64,000 nt of DNA, from NCBI GenBank assembly GCA_946902875.1, contig OX336339.1, positions 24,645,349 to 24,709,348 of the forward strand, in the 5' to 3' direction. Below, piece after piece: positions 39,976-51,603 of this stretch (position 1 is the first letter of the stretch; every line of letters starts with the position of its first letter). A program made the translations under genes and the position numbers. Under the pieces are notes generated by a model that did no database searches, had not been told where the DNA came from, and saw only the letters and a program-made list of their open reading frames with translations. The stretch is from Nematopogon swammerdamellus. Lineage: Eukaryota > Arthropoda > Insecta > Lepidoptera > Adelidae.

Positions 39976-40600
39976 TTACAGGGAGGCCAAAAGTACCCTG
40001 AGTTGCTTCGAGAAAAGGATGGTAAGGCCGTGTTTGCTCAACTTGGCGTGGGCACTGCCGTGCCCCCAGATTACGACAAACTCGAATCTCAATGTGACGA
40101 ACGTGAATCTCAATTGATAATTAAACGAGAAATCGACAATATTGCGAACGTAAATTAGAACAACCAGAATCTTAGCTATAATTTCTATAAGATTGACTGA
40201 GATTAATATAGCTTTATCTAACGTTCCATTGTCACGATTGTCGTGTTCAGTAGCAAATCTGGTTAATTCCGCAGCTATTTCGTTTGTTAATGTGGAATTA
40301 TCTTCGCCTACATTTGGTTTGATTAAACGCACATTTGGATTTAAATTATTCAATTCGAAACTAATCCACAGTAAATTGTACAATGAGCGATCGTGCAGCT
40401 TTCCAGCTTTGCTAATAGAACCAGCGACAGCGACGTTTCCGTAGACATTTCACGAGTTCACTTCAGCAACAAATATTATTTTGACACATAATTCATTAAA
40501 GCCATTCTCGACGTGGCGGCTTGTCACATTTTGATTGGAAATGGCCTGAAGCGGCAAGCGCACTAAGGACTAATTCTCGACATCCATTCCCTGTCGTGTC
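39976..40600 (-). pseudogene. Unidentified protein-like frame with in-frame stops
   Basis: On the minus strand an open stretch of about 157 codons runs from 40449 down to a stop at 39976. It is preceded in the same frame by about 39 open codons after another stop, with a TGA at 40450-40452. Visible are YGNVAVAGSISKAGKLHDRS, LNPNVRLIKPNVGEDNSTLT and NEIAAELTRFATEHDNRDN. The composition looks like real protein, but I do not recognise the family. The opposite strand is also open in part (40193-40444). It may be a decayed mobile-element or host gene. Confidence 0.35.
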
Positions 40601-41689
40601 CTGCCACTCGTTAAAAACGCTAGGAGCCATCCAAGCCTATTGCGAGAAATTAATAAACTTCTAGATATTATATACCCTTCGTTCATGTTGATCATTTGAT
40701 TACTCATATACATACACTGCTCATTGATTTTTTTTCTAGAATATGCTTCTCGTTAGCGGTATCTCTTAAAAAAATACTTAATTTTACTATGGCTTTTAAA
40801 ATGTAACTAAATTCTTATTATTATTTATTCAAAGATGACCAAAATCTTAAATTTTTTTAAATTTATTTATTTCAAATTCGTCGGTAACACCATATTATAT
40901 AGGCATGAGATTCTTCACATACGTCATACAACATAATAAAATAATTTTTCGTTTTCCCCTACACATTATCATCCATTCATTGCACTTCCTGAAGCATACT
41001 ATGATGAAAGCTCTTAAAGCAGATCTCATAGCAGATGAAATATATTAAAACAAATATTTACTAAAGCGAATCATATAATATGAAAATGATATCTACTCTC
41101 ATAAGCCGAAATCATTGTAGAAACACAAGTCTACATTTTCCATAGACGCAAGTAAAAAGCTGACAGATACTAATATTAAACAATCACTAACAGTTCAGTC
41201 GACTCACGATTTCCGAATCTCGAGTCTTTAGCAGCACTCGTTAGTTCATGTAGACGAGAAGATCTAGATGTACTTTAATCGTATTGTAACGCAAACGTTT
41301 ACGTAATCTAAGTTTCCCGGTCATGCACTAACAGCTAAAAGAGTGGCACGAAACATTTAATTTAGTTCCGTGAATTGCTAAGGGTATCCGAGACTCGGAG
41401 GTGGTCGGAAATTAATATCGTCTCAGTTTGCGCCGCTTCGGCTGTCTGTCATCCTGTAATGAAATACTGTCGTAAGATTAGTTTTAAGAATCCTAACCTG
41501 ACTTGTGTTGACTGTAGTTTTACCCCATAGCTCAGGAGAAAATTACTAGGGCACTATTTTTCTGACTCTCATTCATTAGTTAAAATCAAATACCTAGACC
41601 TACCTTTTTCAAAGAAAACAATTTTTAAATATTTTAATCATCAAATCGTGGCTAAGAATGTACATATTCAATAAATATAATATAAGGTA
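40601..41689. other. Unassigned sequence
   Basis: AT-rich to 41100, then mixed. No recognised gene or repeat. Confidence 0.3.
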
Positions 41690-42053
41690 CTAGCTTTTGA
41701 TTGTGGCTTCGCTCGCGTGAAATACGTATTTAAAAAGAAGAAAGTAAGTAAGCCCGCTACCGTACCTTTATTTCGGCGCGGCTTGTATGAAATGAGAGAC
41801 ACATCTTAGCGTAACCGAAACTAAATTTTATTTGGACTATCCTGTGTCACTTATAGGTTAATGTGCTTGTAGTAAGTTTCATCGAATTCGGATGATCAGT
41901 TTAAGAGTTATGGAGGAACATACATACATACAGAAAATATTTCTAAAAATCGTCATTCGTTTTCATCATAGATAGAGTCTACAAATGCAATATCTCATAA
42001 AACAAAGTTACTTTGTTTTATGAGATATTACATTCCATGACCATCCCTTACAG
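41690..42053 (-). mobile_element. Helitron-A copy with in-place palindrome
   Basis: CTAG/hairpin end at the left (CTAGCTTTTGATTGTGGCTT). The TC end is lost after CCATCCCTTACAG. A palindrome at 41989-42029 replaces the normal ATCTCATAAAACAAAGTAAC stretch. Confidence 0.6.
41989..42029. repeat. Perfect palindrome, 20-bp arms
   Basis: AATATCTCATAAAACAAAGT and its exact complement surround one T. Confidence 0.9.
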
Positions 42054-43040
42054 AGTATAGATATATAGTATAGATAATAATTAAAGGTATTTTTGAAAAC
42101 TGAAATTGTGATAAATCGTTGAATCTTTACAAGACTATAACTGCAAAAACAAAACTCAGAGCACGTGCTACTACAACTTTGCAGTAGCTATCTCCAGAAA
42201 CCGCTTCCTATGTTTGCTTCATTTAGCGCAAGCCAGTTCTCGGAGGCCGCGCGCGGCGGTGCTTGCGAAGAACGACCGAAGGATCGCGTGCAGGCACGTA
42301 AATTTCAAAACGTAACGCGCCAATAAATTAGTCGATATAAGAAGACTGTAAATAAAGACGATTAATATAATAATTTCAATTTTATATCGGTCCCAAGGTG
42401 ACTCGATCGGGAACGCTTCCAAAGGGCTTTATAACTCGGAATCAAACTCGTAATTTAAAACAATTGATTACGCTCGTGGGTTGTTCGTCGTTTATTTGGA
42501 TTCGGTTCGTTGGTTTCACTGGATCAGGGTCAATGAGCAAGTTTTAAAGTACATAATGGTCTTGCGATATTTTTAAACTTGTCTATTCGGGGTCACACAT
42601 GTATTCACACAATCCTCTTTGATGTGTATTTTACTTATGTGTATTCATTCTCTACCACCTGTTGTTCCTTTTTGGTCATAATATGTGCATTATTAGTAGT
42701 AAGTTCTGTAATATACAACGTCATTCAAATCTCCTTTGTCGTCTCTGTTGTGTATGAAATCTTCTATAACACTTTCCACTCTATCTGCTATGTTAACCTA
42801 TCGATTACTTTTTGCCTATTAATACTAGTTATAAATAACAGAATACTTAATTATAAATTTTATGTATGTTTCAATCAAGTGCAATTTATTCTTATATCAA
42901 TAGATTCTTAAATTTTCGCACATGTCTGGCCTTCATGCACCACGGGGGATAAGTTTGACTTTTGTACCCACATTAATGTTAAATTTGGTATTAAATAAGG
43001 AATAATTTACTTTAGTTTACTAATAAATTACATTAAGAAA
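42054..43040. other. Unassigned; hydrophobic frame at 42579-42911
   Basis: A plus-strand frame of about 110 codons is very hydrophobic and T-rich. Such frames arise easily in AT-rich DNA, and no receptor or channel motif is visible. 42200-42560 is mixed unique-looking sequence. Confidence 0.3.
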
Positions 43041-43480
43041 AATGGCTCGAACCTATAGCTGGAGTCTCTGAGTTACAGACGATTTGTAGGGTCACTCAGT
43101 CTGTTCTACAGGTACTATCATGGACGCTGCTCGGAGGAACTTGCTTACCTTATTCCTTGCCATCCAACCTATCTTCGCAGCACTCGCCGCAGAGAAACTA
43201 GCATCCTTTTGTTGTTGACATTGGTGTTTTGGGAACCCATCGGTTCTCAAAATCGTTTCTTTGTGCGACAAAGAAACGGTAGGGAGAGTGTTTCCAGAAT
43301 CCATTAACCTGGGTGTCTTCAAACGTCGTATCAACGGCTTAGACAGCCTAGCAACAGTCCGAAAATCTGCTGGAATGGCGCCTCACTGAGCGTGGTTTCG
43401 CGAGGAGAGGTGTTTTTGGCTCTGTCGAATGTACCATTGGTCCATCGACACAGCCACCCATATTTGTTTACATAAAAAAG
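43041..43480 (+). pseudogene. LINE-alpha ORF2 C-terminus and 3' end, frameshifted
   Basis: RRFVGSLSLFYRYYHGRCSE and LAYLIPCHPTYLRSTRRRET are in one frame. After frameshifts come GVFKRRIN-like and SAGMAPH segments. The 3' region (GAGCGTGGTTTCGCGAGGAG, CAGCCACCCATATTTG) ends TTACATAAAAAA. It is a close relative of 3367-3991. Confidence 0.75.
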
Positions 43481-43924
43481 TAAGATCTCTACTTACGGAT
43501 TCTGTCTGCTACTGTCTACGGTCTGATACTGCCTGCTAAACTTGCTATATACAGACACGTCCTATAGGGACCGACCTGTAGGTATACTATACAGCCTGCA
43601 GGCTGTATTCTGGAGGCGGATGCTTCGAGCGTGAGTAAGTCGGAAGCCGCCAGCCTGCTTCACCGTTACTCGCTAATTAATATCTTGCCAAATGAAGCCA
43701 CAATTGAATTTCGACTTAAACTCGAGTGAGATTATACTTGATTCTTAATAGCTTTTACGAAGTCGCTTCTGTCGATTTGGATTTTGTATCGATTGGTTAA
43801 CTAGAGCAAATTGACCGAGTATTCTTTAAGGCTAACAATTTTGGTTCTTGAAAAGAAGGGTTAAATGACTAGAAGTAAAATAATGGATTCTTTTTAAAAA
43901 AATCTCATAACAATAAATGGACTC

Positions 43925-44010
43925 ATACATACATACATATCACACACGCTCAATTCCGACAATTTGGGTAAGCAGAGTAATCGGTGTTGTGCTGCAAGAA
44001 CTCATTTACG
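43925..44010 (-). mobile_element. Family G 3' end
   Basis: The minus strand reads AAGTTCTTGCAGCACAACACCG-like sequence and GATTACTCTGCTTACCC, ending in a GTATGTATG tail. Confidence 0.55.
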
Positions 44011-44633
44011 GAAAAAACATACAAACCCACTTTTTAGGGTTTTAGAGACTTTCACACCAGTATAAAGATATGATGTTTAATAAATCTTTTAAAACTAAAT
44101 TCGAGGGGGAAATGGTTGGTTGTCGGCAACAAAATGCTAAATTTAATGACGTATTATGAAGAAATATAGCACGTTAGGTGTCTCCCGCCCGTGTCATTGG
44201 ACTTAAGTTTCAAGGCATGCTTGAAGAGGGGGAGTATTGTTGTAACGAATAATGATTTTTTCTTGGTTTTTTACGACGCTATAAACGGTCTCTAGGCGAG
44301 AAGGTAATTTAATATTTGTAAGGAAGTGTCGTTAAATGTTCTAGGGAGAGTAGGCCATAAAGTTACTTTTATTGTCACGAATTAAGAAAGTGCTTTTAAA
44401 AGTAATGTCATTATTACGACATATCGCTTTGCTTTGGCTTGTAGTTGTGTGCAGTTAAGGAATCACAATTTTACCTTTTGCCATTTGGCCTTTAGGAGAC
44501 TTTTTTCCAAAACCACCGGGGCGGGGAACGCCATACCAGAATGTTCCTCACACGAGACATAAGCTTGGACATCCAGGAATGGAACGCTGCTTCGGTTCAT
44601 GGGACTGCAATAACAGCCCCAATGGAGATTTGT
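44011..44633. other. Unassigned; possible polypurine tract and LTR start near 44228
   Basis: GAAGAGGGGGAGTATTGTTG at about 44224-44243 resembles the polypurine tract plus LTR start (TGTTGTAACG) of Ty1/copia- or gypsy-type retrotransposons. No matching LTR end or coding region was found. Confidence 0.25.
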
Positions 44634-45036
44634 TTTAGGGTTCCGTATCCGGTACGGGACCCTATTACTAAGCCTACGCCGTCTGTCTGTCTGTCTGTCC
44701 GTCCGTCCGTCCGTCTGTCCGAGTGGTGTATCTCTTGAACCGTTATAGGTAGACCGTTGAAATTTTCACAGAATATGTGTTATTGTGGCCGATATAACAA
44801 CAAATAACAAAAATAAGAAAAAGTAAATAATTCACGGGGTTCCGATAGAATAAACCAAAGAGTGTATGCGCGCGCGCCATCTACCGAATAGAGTGTGAAG
44901 CATTTTATTTAACTAATCATGACATTTAACTAATATGAAGCATTTCGTAACACGCCATAGATGGCGTGAGTGGCGCTAACCATGACATGGCGATACGGAA
45001 CCCTCGGTGCGCGAGTTCGACTCGCATTTGGTCGGT
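44634..45036 (+). mobile_element. Family B repeat, near-complete
   Basis: TTAGGGTTCCGTATCCGGTA start, GTCCGTCCGTCCGTCCGTC microsatellite, GCGCGCGCCATCTACCG and GTGCGCGAGTTCGACTCGCA end. Confidence 0.65.
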
Positions 45037-45213
45037 TTACTTTTCTTTATATAATGTTTTAGCGTTAAATTCTTTGTTAATAAATAATTTTAACCTTCCA
45101 AAACCCTAGAAATTAGTTAGAGCTTTTTTTTAAGAAAAAGAAGTATTTATTTTTCACTTCAAGTTTAAGTACATACCTACAACACCTAGACTAGATAACT
45201 ATAACCATGAAGA

Positions 45214-45297
45214 GAAAAAAAGGACTGGACACAGCCTGTGCTGAATCTAGTGAATATTTCACTAGATTCAGCGCTGTATAGTCCAGCCCTTTTCAAT
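45214..45297. repeat. Fold-back palindrome
   Basis: An inner perfect inverted repeat GCTGAATCTAGTGAA (45240-45254) pairs with 45258-45272 around TAT. An outer imperfect arm is AAAAGGACTGGACA versus TAGTCCAGCCCTTTT. Confidence 0.75.
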
Positions 45298-45596
45298 AAA
45301 AGTTAGTTGTTTAACAACTCCAACAATATTTTCCCACATTTAGCCTAGTTTTTAACGTTTGATAGTTTGATACGCTTATATATTTATATATAAAACGTCA
45401 CGCAGAATGGGTTATGCAGATACAACGGATCTCCACGCACCACGATTCTGTCTGACACAACTCTAGGTCCTCATAAGCGATCGCTTATTATCATATTTGC
45501 GTTTCAAAATCGGATTTGTTATTTAACCGAGACTACCGCGAGCGAAGCTAGTCGCTTACTTTTTACAATATTAAATACGATATTTTAGTATATCAG
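45298..45596. other. Unassigned; weak Helitron-like end near 45530
   Basis: GAGACTACCGCGAGCGAAGC at 45529-45548 followed by TAGT resembles a Helitron-D end but is degenerate. Confidence 0.3.
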
Positions 45597-45935
45597 TACC
45601 ATGTGGGGCCGGTACTTAAAAAGAATAGCCCACTGCATCTCGCCCCGTGCATGTCGTAGAAGGCGACTAAGGGATAAGGACAAGATGTCATGCTAAATAG
45701 CGCCAGGCTAGCCACCTCTCACATTGGCGCGGTCTTTCCACCGAGTCATACAAGCTAGTGGGTCTTCGTGCCTTACTTTCTGTTTGATACTCGTAGTTAT
45801 CTTGTCCGAATACTTTGCTAAACGTGGTGGTCGGTGTTGTGCTGTAATATACCTGAGTTCTTGCAGCACAACACCGATTACGTGCTCTTTTTACCCTAAT
45901 TGTCGGGATACAGCGTGTTGTATTTATGTATGTAA
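45597..45935 (+). mobile_element. Family G repeat, full-length
   Basis: Runs from TACCATGTGGGGCCGGTAC through GACTAAGGGATAAGGACAAG, AACGTGGTGGTCGGTGTTG, TTGCAGCACAACACCGATTA and TTGTCGGGATACAGCGTG to the TATGTATGTA tail. It has no palindrome insertion or SINE, so it is a useful reference copy. Confidence 0.65.
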
Positions 45936-46139
45936 ATAAGATTCATGGCATGACAAAACCATTCACCAACGTATACTGGCATCCACTTCAAAAACATACA
46001 ATATTTATATTTTCTACTTTCCAAAACGCACCAAGCGGCACTACGACCTAGAAACGCAACCAGAGCATAAAACTAAGCCCCTGATGATCTGGTCTAGATA
46101 GCATAAATCCAAGAATTAGATCCGCGGAGACACCTTATG

Positions 46140-46430
46140 ACTTCAATGGTCACTCCCAAACCGATTGACCGATTTGGATGCGGTTTTTCTGTTAGAAAGC
46201 TGGTTTAATCGGGATGGTTCTTAGGTATGTTTGTAATTAAGTAATCAAGTAATTAATTAAACAAAAAGTTAATTATGTTAAAAAGTGAACCGAATTGCAT
46301 GCGTTTTTATTTAAAGCTTGAAATAAAAGTTTAATTACAAATTTAAAATACCCCTGACCCTTAAAAAGTCAAAAATAATTTCCGTTTACTTAACGGAGTC
46401 GGGAGACCGCTAAGTAAATAAAATATAAAA
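46140..46430 (+). mobile_element. Family C repeat, partial
   Basis: AAGCTGGTTTAATCGGGATG, TTGTAATTAAGTAATCAAGT and CCCCTGACCCTTAAAAAGTC match 26005-26412. The second hairpin arm is lost. Confidence 0.5.
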
Positions 46431-47206
46431 ACTCAGAGCTGCGCGGGCTACTTAGCTTACTTTTTTTTACTTTTTATATTAAATTGGACGAGGAAATGAG
46501 TACTTACCTATCTATATTCTTGAGAAATCTAATTGCTTCCTATTTAACTTATAATATGTTAAAGTACATAATAGTTAAGAGGTTAATGTTAGTAGCAGTT
46601 GGTGCATAATTTGTTTTATTTCGAATCTAAACGTTATTAATTTTATGTAGAACAACTCAACACATTAATTTCCCCTAAGTTAGTTTAATAGCATCCGGAA
46701 CCACTTTGCTTTGTTGCTCTGTTATACTCTTCTTATCTGTTTCTTCAATAATTACTTAACACTTCTGATTAACGCAACATCTGCCCAGAACTCAATTCTA
46801 CCGACCTTATCGTTTCAAGTAGATTTGGATTAATTTAATTAATTATTTCTTAAATACGAGTTGTTCTATCGAATTTCCTGTACTCTTACACTCGTCTCAA
46901 AATTTACGATGACACTGTACACCAGATTTAGTTAATGTATGTAACCAGAGTAGTCAGATTCTTAACTATTCACATTCATGCTTTAAATACTATTGTTCTT
47001 GTGAGCGGTAGTATGGATTAATTATTTTGTAACTCGTAACTATACTACTTTTTTTTTCGTGAGTAACTATAATACTTTTTTTTTATAATATATATTTTAG
47101 GCCTTTTAATAATAATTTGTTAATATCACTCCCCGTAGTACCACCTCATCTTCTCTATCCCTTAGGGCTCATAGCACAGATGATATACTAGTCCATCGTC
47201 CCTAAA
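46431..47206. other. Unassigned AT-rich sequence
   Basis: No recognised gene or repeat. Confidence 0.35.
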
Positions 47207-47546
47207 TTTTACTCGCGCACGGAGGGTTCCATAGATCCGCTATACCATACCTGCCAAAAAAAAAACACACTTGTATTTCTTCAATGTAAAATATAAAAAC
47301 CTGTGGCGTCATCTATTATTCAGCACCGCGACTAATCGATTCTTAGCACGTTTCTGTAATGGAAATCAATTTTTTTTTACATTTAGCTTTTTTTACAATT
47401 TTTTCGCACATCCGCCGTAATAACACATATTCTGTGAACATTTCAATATGCTAGCTATTACGGTTCAAAAGATACAGCACTCGGACGGACAGACGGACGG
47501 ACAGATAGACGACGTTGGCTTCCGTATGAATACGGAACCCTATAAA
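47207..47546 (-). mobile_element. Family B variant repeat
   Basis: Same variant interior as 23452-23782 (ATCTATTATTCAGCACCGCG, TAATCGATTCTTAGCACG) and the GGACGGACAGACGGACGG end with ACGGAACCCTATAAAA. Confidence 0.55.
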
Positions 47547-47728
47547 AATAATCAATCTTCACACATCCACCTAAATAAAATTCAAACATGGAACTGGTCC
47601 AAGCTATGCAAATGGAGCATAGCAGAAGCCACACCGGAGAAGCAACTACATCCTCCAGCAAATCCATATTCATTAGGGCGACATGACGCTAAGTATTTAT
47701 TGGCGCTTCAACCCCGATAAGGCGGGTT

Positions 47729-48124
47729 TTAGTAAGCCCGACCGTGAATGGTGAGGCAGATTTTATCACGTCCTCGGATTCCTGACACGTTGCGGAAAGC
47801 GACAACTGACTGTAAACGTCTAACGGACGACTCCGCTTGTCCTACTCGCGGAGGAGCGACTCCAACCGACGACGCGGCGACCCAATAGAGAACAGAGGCG
47901 AGAGGAGTTGCGTTGGGCAAACTGGGTACGTCACCACCAACTAGGGGCATACGCCATCGAACTGGGCGCGGAATTGCGTCAGTCGCATCCACGAACCCAG
48001 CGCACGGGAATTTTAAATAGAGCGTGATTGCTGGACCGATCATTGAACCTACAGACCATACATCAGCGCTCCTTCCGTCTAAGTACTTTACGAGCTGGAA
48101 TCGCATAAAACGCAGCGTAAGCAT
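47729..48124 (-). CDS. Hypothetical 131-codon ORF with nearby polyadenylation signal
   Basis: From an ATG at 48124 the minus strand is open to a TAA at 47729-47731. AATAAA lies at 47696-47701, about 30 nt after the stop. The translation (YLDGRSADVWSVGSMIG, VDATDAIPRPVRWRMPLVGG, SSVRRLQSVVAFRNVSGIRG) is Val/Arg/Pro-rich with two moderately hydrophobic stretches and no domain I recognise. The frame is open upstream of the ATG for about 16 codons. It may be the end of a retroelement or an unknown gene. Confidence 0.3.
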   Translation of the reverse strand: MLTLRFMRFQLVKYLDGRSADVWSVGSMIGPAITLYLKFPCAGFVDATDAIPRPVRWRMPLVGGDVPSLPNATPLASVLYWVAASSVGVAPPRVGQAESSVRRLQSVVAFRNVSGIRGRDKICLTIHGRAY

Positions 48125-48140
48125 GTCAACCGTCACGTGA

Positions 48141-49679
48141 CGCCGATGAGCGCCGCTCGGGTCGCTCCGTCTCCGACTCTCCCCGCTTCATTCTCATAGA
48201 TTTTTGGACTACTAATGTTTTAGAGGCTAAGTCATAGAGGAAGAACTTCCTTCCTCTATGCCATAGAGTCTATGGGCTCGGTGGTCTGTGGTGATTACCA
48301 AGTCGTGCCTCCCCCTGTTACTCCCGTACTGACGACACAACGTTTTACTAGAAATTAGAGCTGACAACAACTACTCTGACCGCTATACTTCATGAGTCGA
48401 CCAGTTGGTCGTCGTTTTGGTCGCCAACTCCCGGTTTATAACAGCGAGTAATAGGATTTGTGCTCCAAGAACTCATCATCATATTTGGCATCTTTTCCAT
48501 ATCACTAATAATGTACATAAGTCGATATATTATTTTCAAAGTATCGTGCATCTCGGCTTTAACCTATAATTCATCTTCATCCAAAGTTTACAAACAAGAA
48601 GATTTCAGTTAAGGTAGATATCATTCGAACACCATAATATAATGTACAACCTCAGTAATCGGAGACTTGTAACCGTTTTGTAAACAAAGTCACGAGTGAG
48701 TTAGGTCGAATAACTTTGTCGGTCGTGTGACGGTCGGCGAGGCGTTGGCGTCGGGTATCGCGGATCGATTCCCGACGAGGGCTGGTTGGTGACCCACTGG
48801 CGACCGGTGACTGGCAGAATGTGACTGACGTCGAATGACTTAAGATTGACTGAGTGGACCTTTCCGACGCGCATCGTCTTGTCGCTCCGCGCCCGATGCG
48901 AATACACATTGATAAGTCCGATTGTGATCTAGGCCTACTACTCTGCGCACGCAGCTGACTCTCAATCGTTTCCTGAGCTAGGGTTTAGATTTAATGCACC
49001 ACCCGAGCGCGTGAAACGACCAATGTATTTACTCGCACAGGCGACTGTTGGGGAAAATTTGAACAAATTGCTTTCTGTTACTAATGTAACAACAAAACAA
49101 AAATAAAATGTACTTTCAGCTAAGAAAAAAAAAGACATTCGCATCGCAAACACCTACTCGGCGCGAAATTCTTCCGCCAACGCTCGTCTGCAGTCTATCA
49201 ATATCCGAAAATACTCGCAAAATGCAGCGCAGCAAACTTGTCCATTGTTTCGGTCATAGATTTATCTGTAGCCGGTTGTGGACGAGGAGACCGAGCGCGC
49301 TGCGGTGGCGTAATCGGTAGGCCGGGAATATTGAGCCCGGGGACACGGCTGCGAGCTCGCCTAATGCGGTCTCCCTGACAAATCGTTCAATTGTCTACAG
49401 TGCAGGAGGCAAGATATCAATAGAGATGCGGACGTGTCTAACGGAATCCGGTCGAGCGCGGCTCACATGCGCAGCCTCCGAGGTGGGGACATTCTCGAAG
49501 GTGTCGCCGGCGGCGTGACTTATGGACCGCTCTGCCTTGATTTCAAAAGTTGCATGAAACGGCAAAGTACATCGATCCTCTAACGACGTGTTGAATATGT
49601 TGTGTTCTTTCAATTTATATTGTTAATATTTTCTATTTTGTTTTGTATAGTTTTTATTTTTTATTTTATATTCTAACTC
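48141..49679. other. Unassigned, mostly unique-looking sequence
   Basis: A small hairpin CATAGAGGAAG / CTTCCTCTATG lies near 48234-48261. No LINE, SINE or Helitron hallmark is seen from 48600 to 49620, and frames are short. This could hold regulatory DNA or undetected exons. Confidence 0.3.
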
Positions 49680-49858
49680 CGATATTAGGTATTTATTATT
49701 TTAAAACGGGACCCGCTGAAAATCTGCGCGCAGTACAACTGCGCCTCAGCTGAGCGGTTTCCGCTTCACCGTACTCATGTATAATTGTATAAAATTATTG
49801 TGTTACTGCATCTTATGGCGAATAAATATATTTCTTTCTATTTCTTTCTTTCTTTCTA
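49680..49858 (+). mobile_element. Possible retroposon 3' tail with TTTC repeats
   Basis: GGCGAATAAATATATTTC followed by TTTCTTTCTTTCTTTC resembles a LINE 3' end with a polyadenylation signal and simple-repeat tail. No coding part is recognised. Confidence 0.35.
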
Positions 49859-49899
49859 AATATCACGACCTTAGTAACAACACGAGTTTCACTGCCGTC

Positions 49900-50580
49900 A
49901 TACGGTAGTCGGAGCACCAATTACAACGAGTTTGAATTTACTGAGGCGGAACGAACGAAGCGCTCAATTAACAATCGTACATTGTATCGATGAAGATGAA
50001 AACGAAAATCAGCCCTCGCCCAAATTAATAACGGTGCAGCTACAATACGTTTCAATACGTAAGTGGCTTCTGATAAAGCAAATATCAAAGCTTCTCAATC
50101 GTATTAGCCATAACGCGGAACATTTAACGAGCTGGAGCAAAACGTTTGCGGTGCACTCGCCGGCTTGTTTGCTTCGTCGTGATAATCCCCATACAGTCTC
50201 GGCATTTTATTGAGGACTAGTTTATTTCTGCATTCAGAGGTTCGCATAATGAATCCCTCTCGGGAGTTGTAAAAATGTCGGATGGCTCGCGGCGTAGCGG
50301 GGGTCCGACGAGCCACAATTTTCGATGTATGCGTGCAGAATCCGCCAAATTTGTGTTATCCGTCGGCCATGTCGCCCGAGAGAGTATTTGCATAAAAATG
50401 AAAATATGACCGACCAATGAGAGGCGAGCGCTCGAGTTCCGTGCGTTAATGCGATTTATCATTTCGAGCGCTTTTTGGACGTTTTTCACCTCCTCCCTCG
50501 TATGTCTTACTCGCCAATAGAGCAACTGCCGCCGAGCGCCGAAATTTTAATCTACTATGAAAATGTGTTTAGAATAACTA
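49900..50580. promoter_or_regulatory. Unique-looking block, candidate regulatory DNA
   Basis: No repeat hallmarks. It contains an octamer-like ATTTGCATAA (50387-50396), TGCGATTTATCATTTC and two CCAAT-type motifs (CCAATGAG, CCAATAG). Motif presence alone is weak evidence. Confidence 0.25.
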
Positions 50581-50797
50581 CAGGTCACTGGGTTAGTACC
50601 ACCGTAGTAGACAAAAGATGGCCACATAGCAGCCTCTGTTGTGTTTTCTTCTAGTTCAGTATAGCCAGCAGTCTAAAGGGAAGCTCTGATTTGGCACCTT
50701 CTGTTATTGTCGATATTGGTGATATTGTCTAGCCAGAGCGGAGTCGGAGTCTTGTCTCTTCGACTCAGTAATCTCATTCATACCGGATTACATGAAA
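50581..50797 (+). mobile_element. SINE1, diverged 3' half
   Basis: GTTAGTACCACCGTAGTAGA, GATGGCCACATAGCAGCCTC, GTATAGCCAGCAGTC and CATACCGGATTACATGAAA follow the SINE1 order with more substitutions than other copies. Confidence 0.65.
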
Positions 50798-51356
50798 CAA
50801 GAACTACCTACAGGTTATATGGGGAGATTGGATCCTTCTATCTCCAAATTGTTCTAGTAAACTATCCCCCATATACGAAATCGTAAAGCTCAATCAATCC
50901 AATTACCTAAATGCAATGCCGAACTTTGTAGTAAAGGGCTGTGAAATATTAGCGTTAACAATTCGCAACTCCGTCGTTTGGATCTAAAATTGTTTTGCAG
51001 TAGAACTGAAAAGTCTCCACGTGACGGATATCTCCGTATACTCCCACATTGTTTGGGATAATTTCCATTGCCTGTGAAACCACACTGTTGCTAGGAATGG
51101 GTTCAGTATGAGACGAGCTGGTGAACAGTGCACTTCATCTCTAACCCGGCATCGACAGTCGGATACAGCGGCGCTTCAGTTCCATTGTCGGACGATGATA
51201 CTCGAATTTTTGTCTGTGATCTCGGAGAGTTCTCACGAGCGCGTTTATCGGAAAAGAACTGGCGGCCAACGAACTAGACAACTCAATTTCCAATAGTCAT
51301 CGAGCAGATTTATAAAGGAAGTCGTGGTTGTCGCTGGCGGCGGGTGTGCGGCAGGA
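50798..51356. other. Unassigned sequence
   Basis: No recognised gene or repeat. 51090-51300 looks unique. Confidence 0.3.
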
Positions 51357-51381
51357 GGGGGGGGGGGGGGGGGGGGGGGGG
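51357..51381 (+). repeat. Poly-G run of 25
   Basis: Uninterrupted run of 25 G, the same length as at 13558. The surrounding frames (Gly-run or Pro-run) are compositional. Confidence 0.9.
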
Positions 51382-51603
51382 CAGAAGAGGGAAGGAGCAG
51401 AGGTCTGCCCACGGACGAGAGAGTTGAGAGAAGTCGACAAACTGCGCACCCACCGCTGGAGGCAAATGTCATGAAAGTGGGCGTGACATTGTATGTATTC
51501 TTTATTGAAGGTACAACAGGCGAGCTTAATGCCCTGAGCCATGCTATTACAACTTACCGTTGGGATGCTGGAGAAGTACATGCAGGCGAAAAATATTTTA
51601 ATA

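Noticed and set aside
42579..42911. 110-codon hydrophobic frame resembling a membrane protein
   Set aside because: The sequence is T-rich, which yields hydrophobic frames by chance. There are no family motifs and no flanking gene signals.
43092..43334. Minus-strand frame of 80 codons
   Set aside because: It is antisense to the LINE-alpha fragment, whose motifs are on the plus strand.
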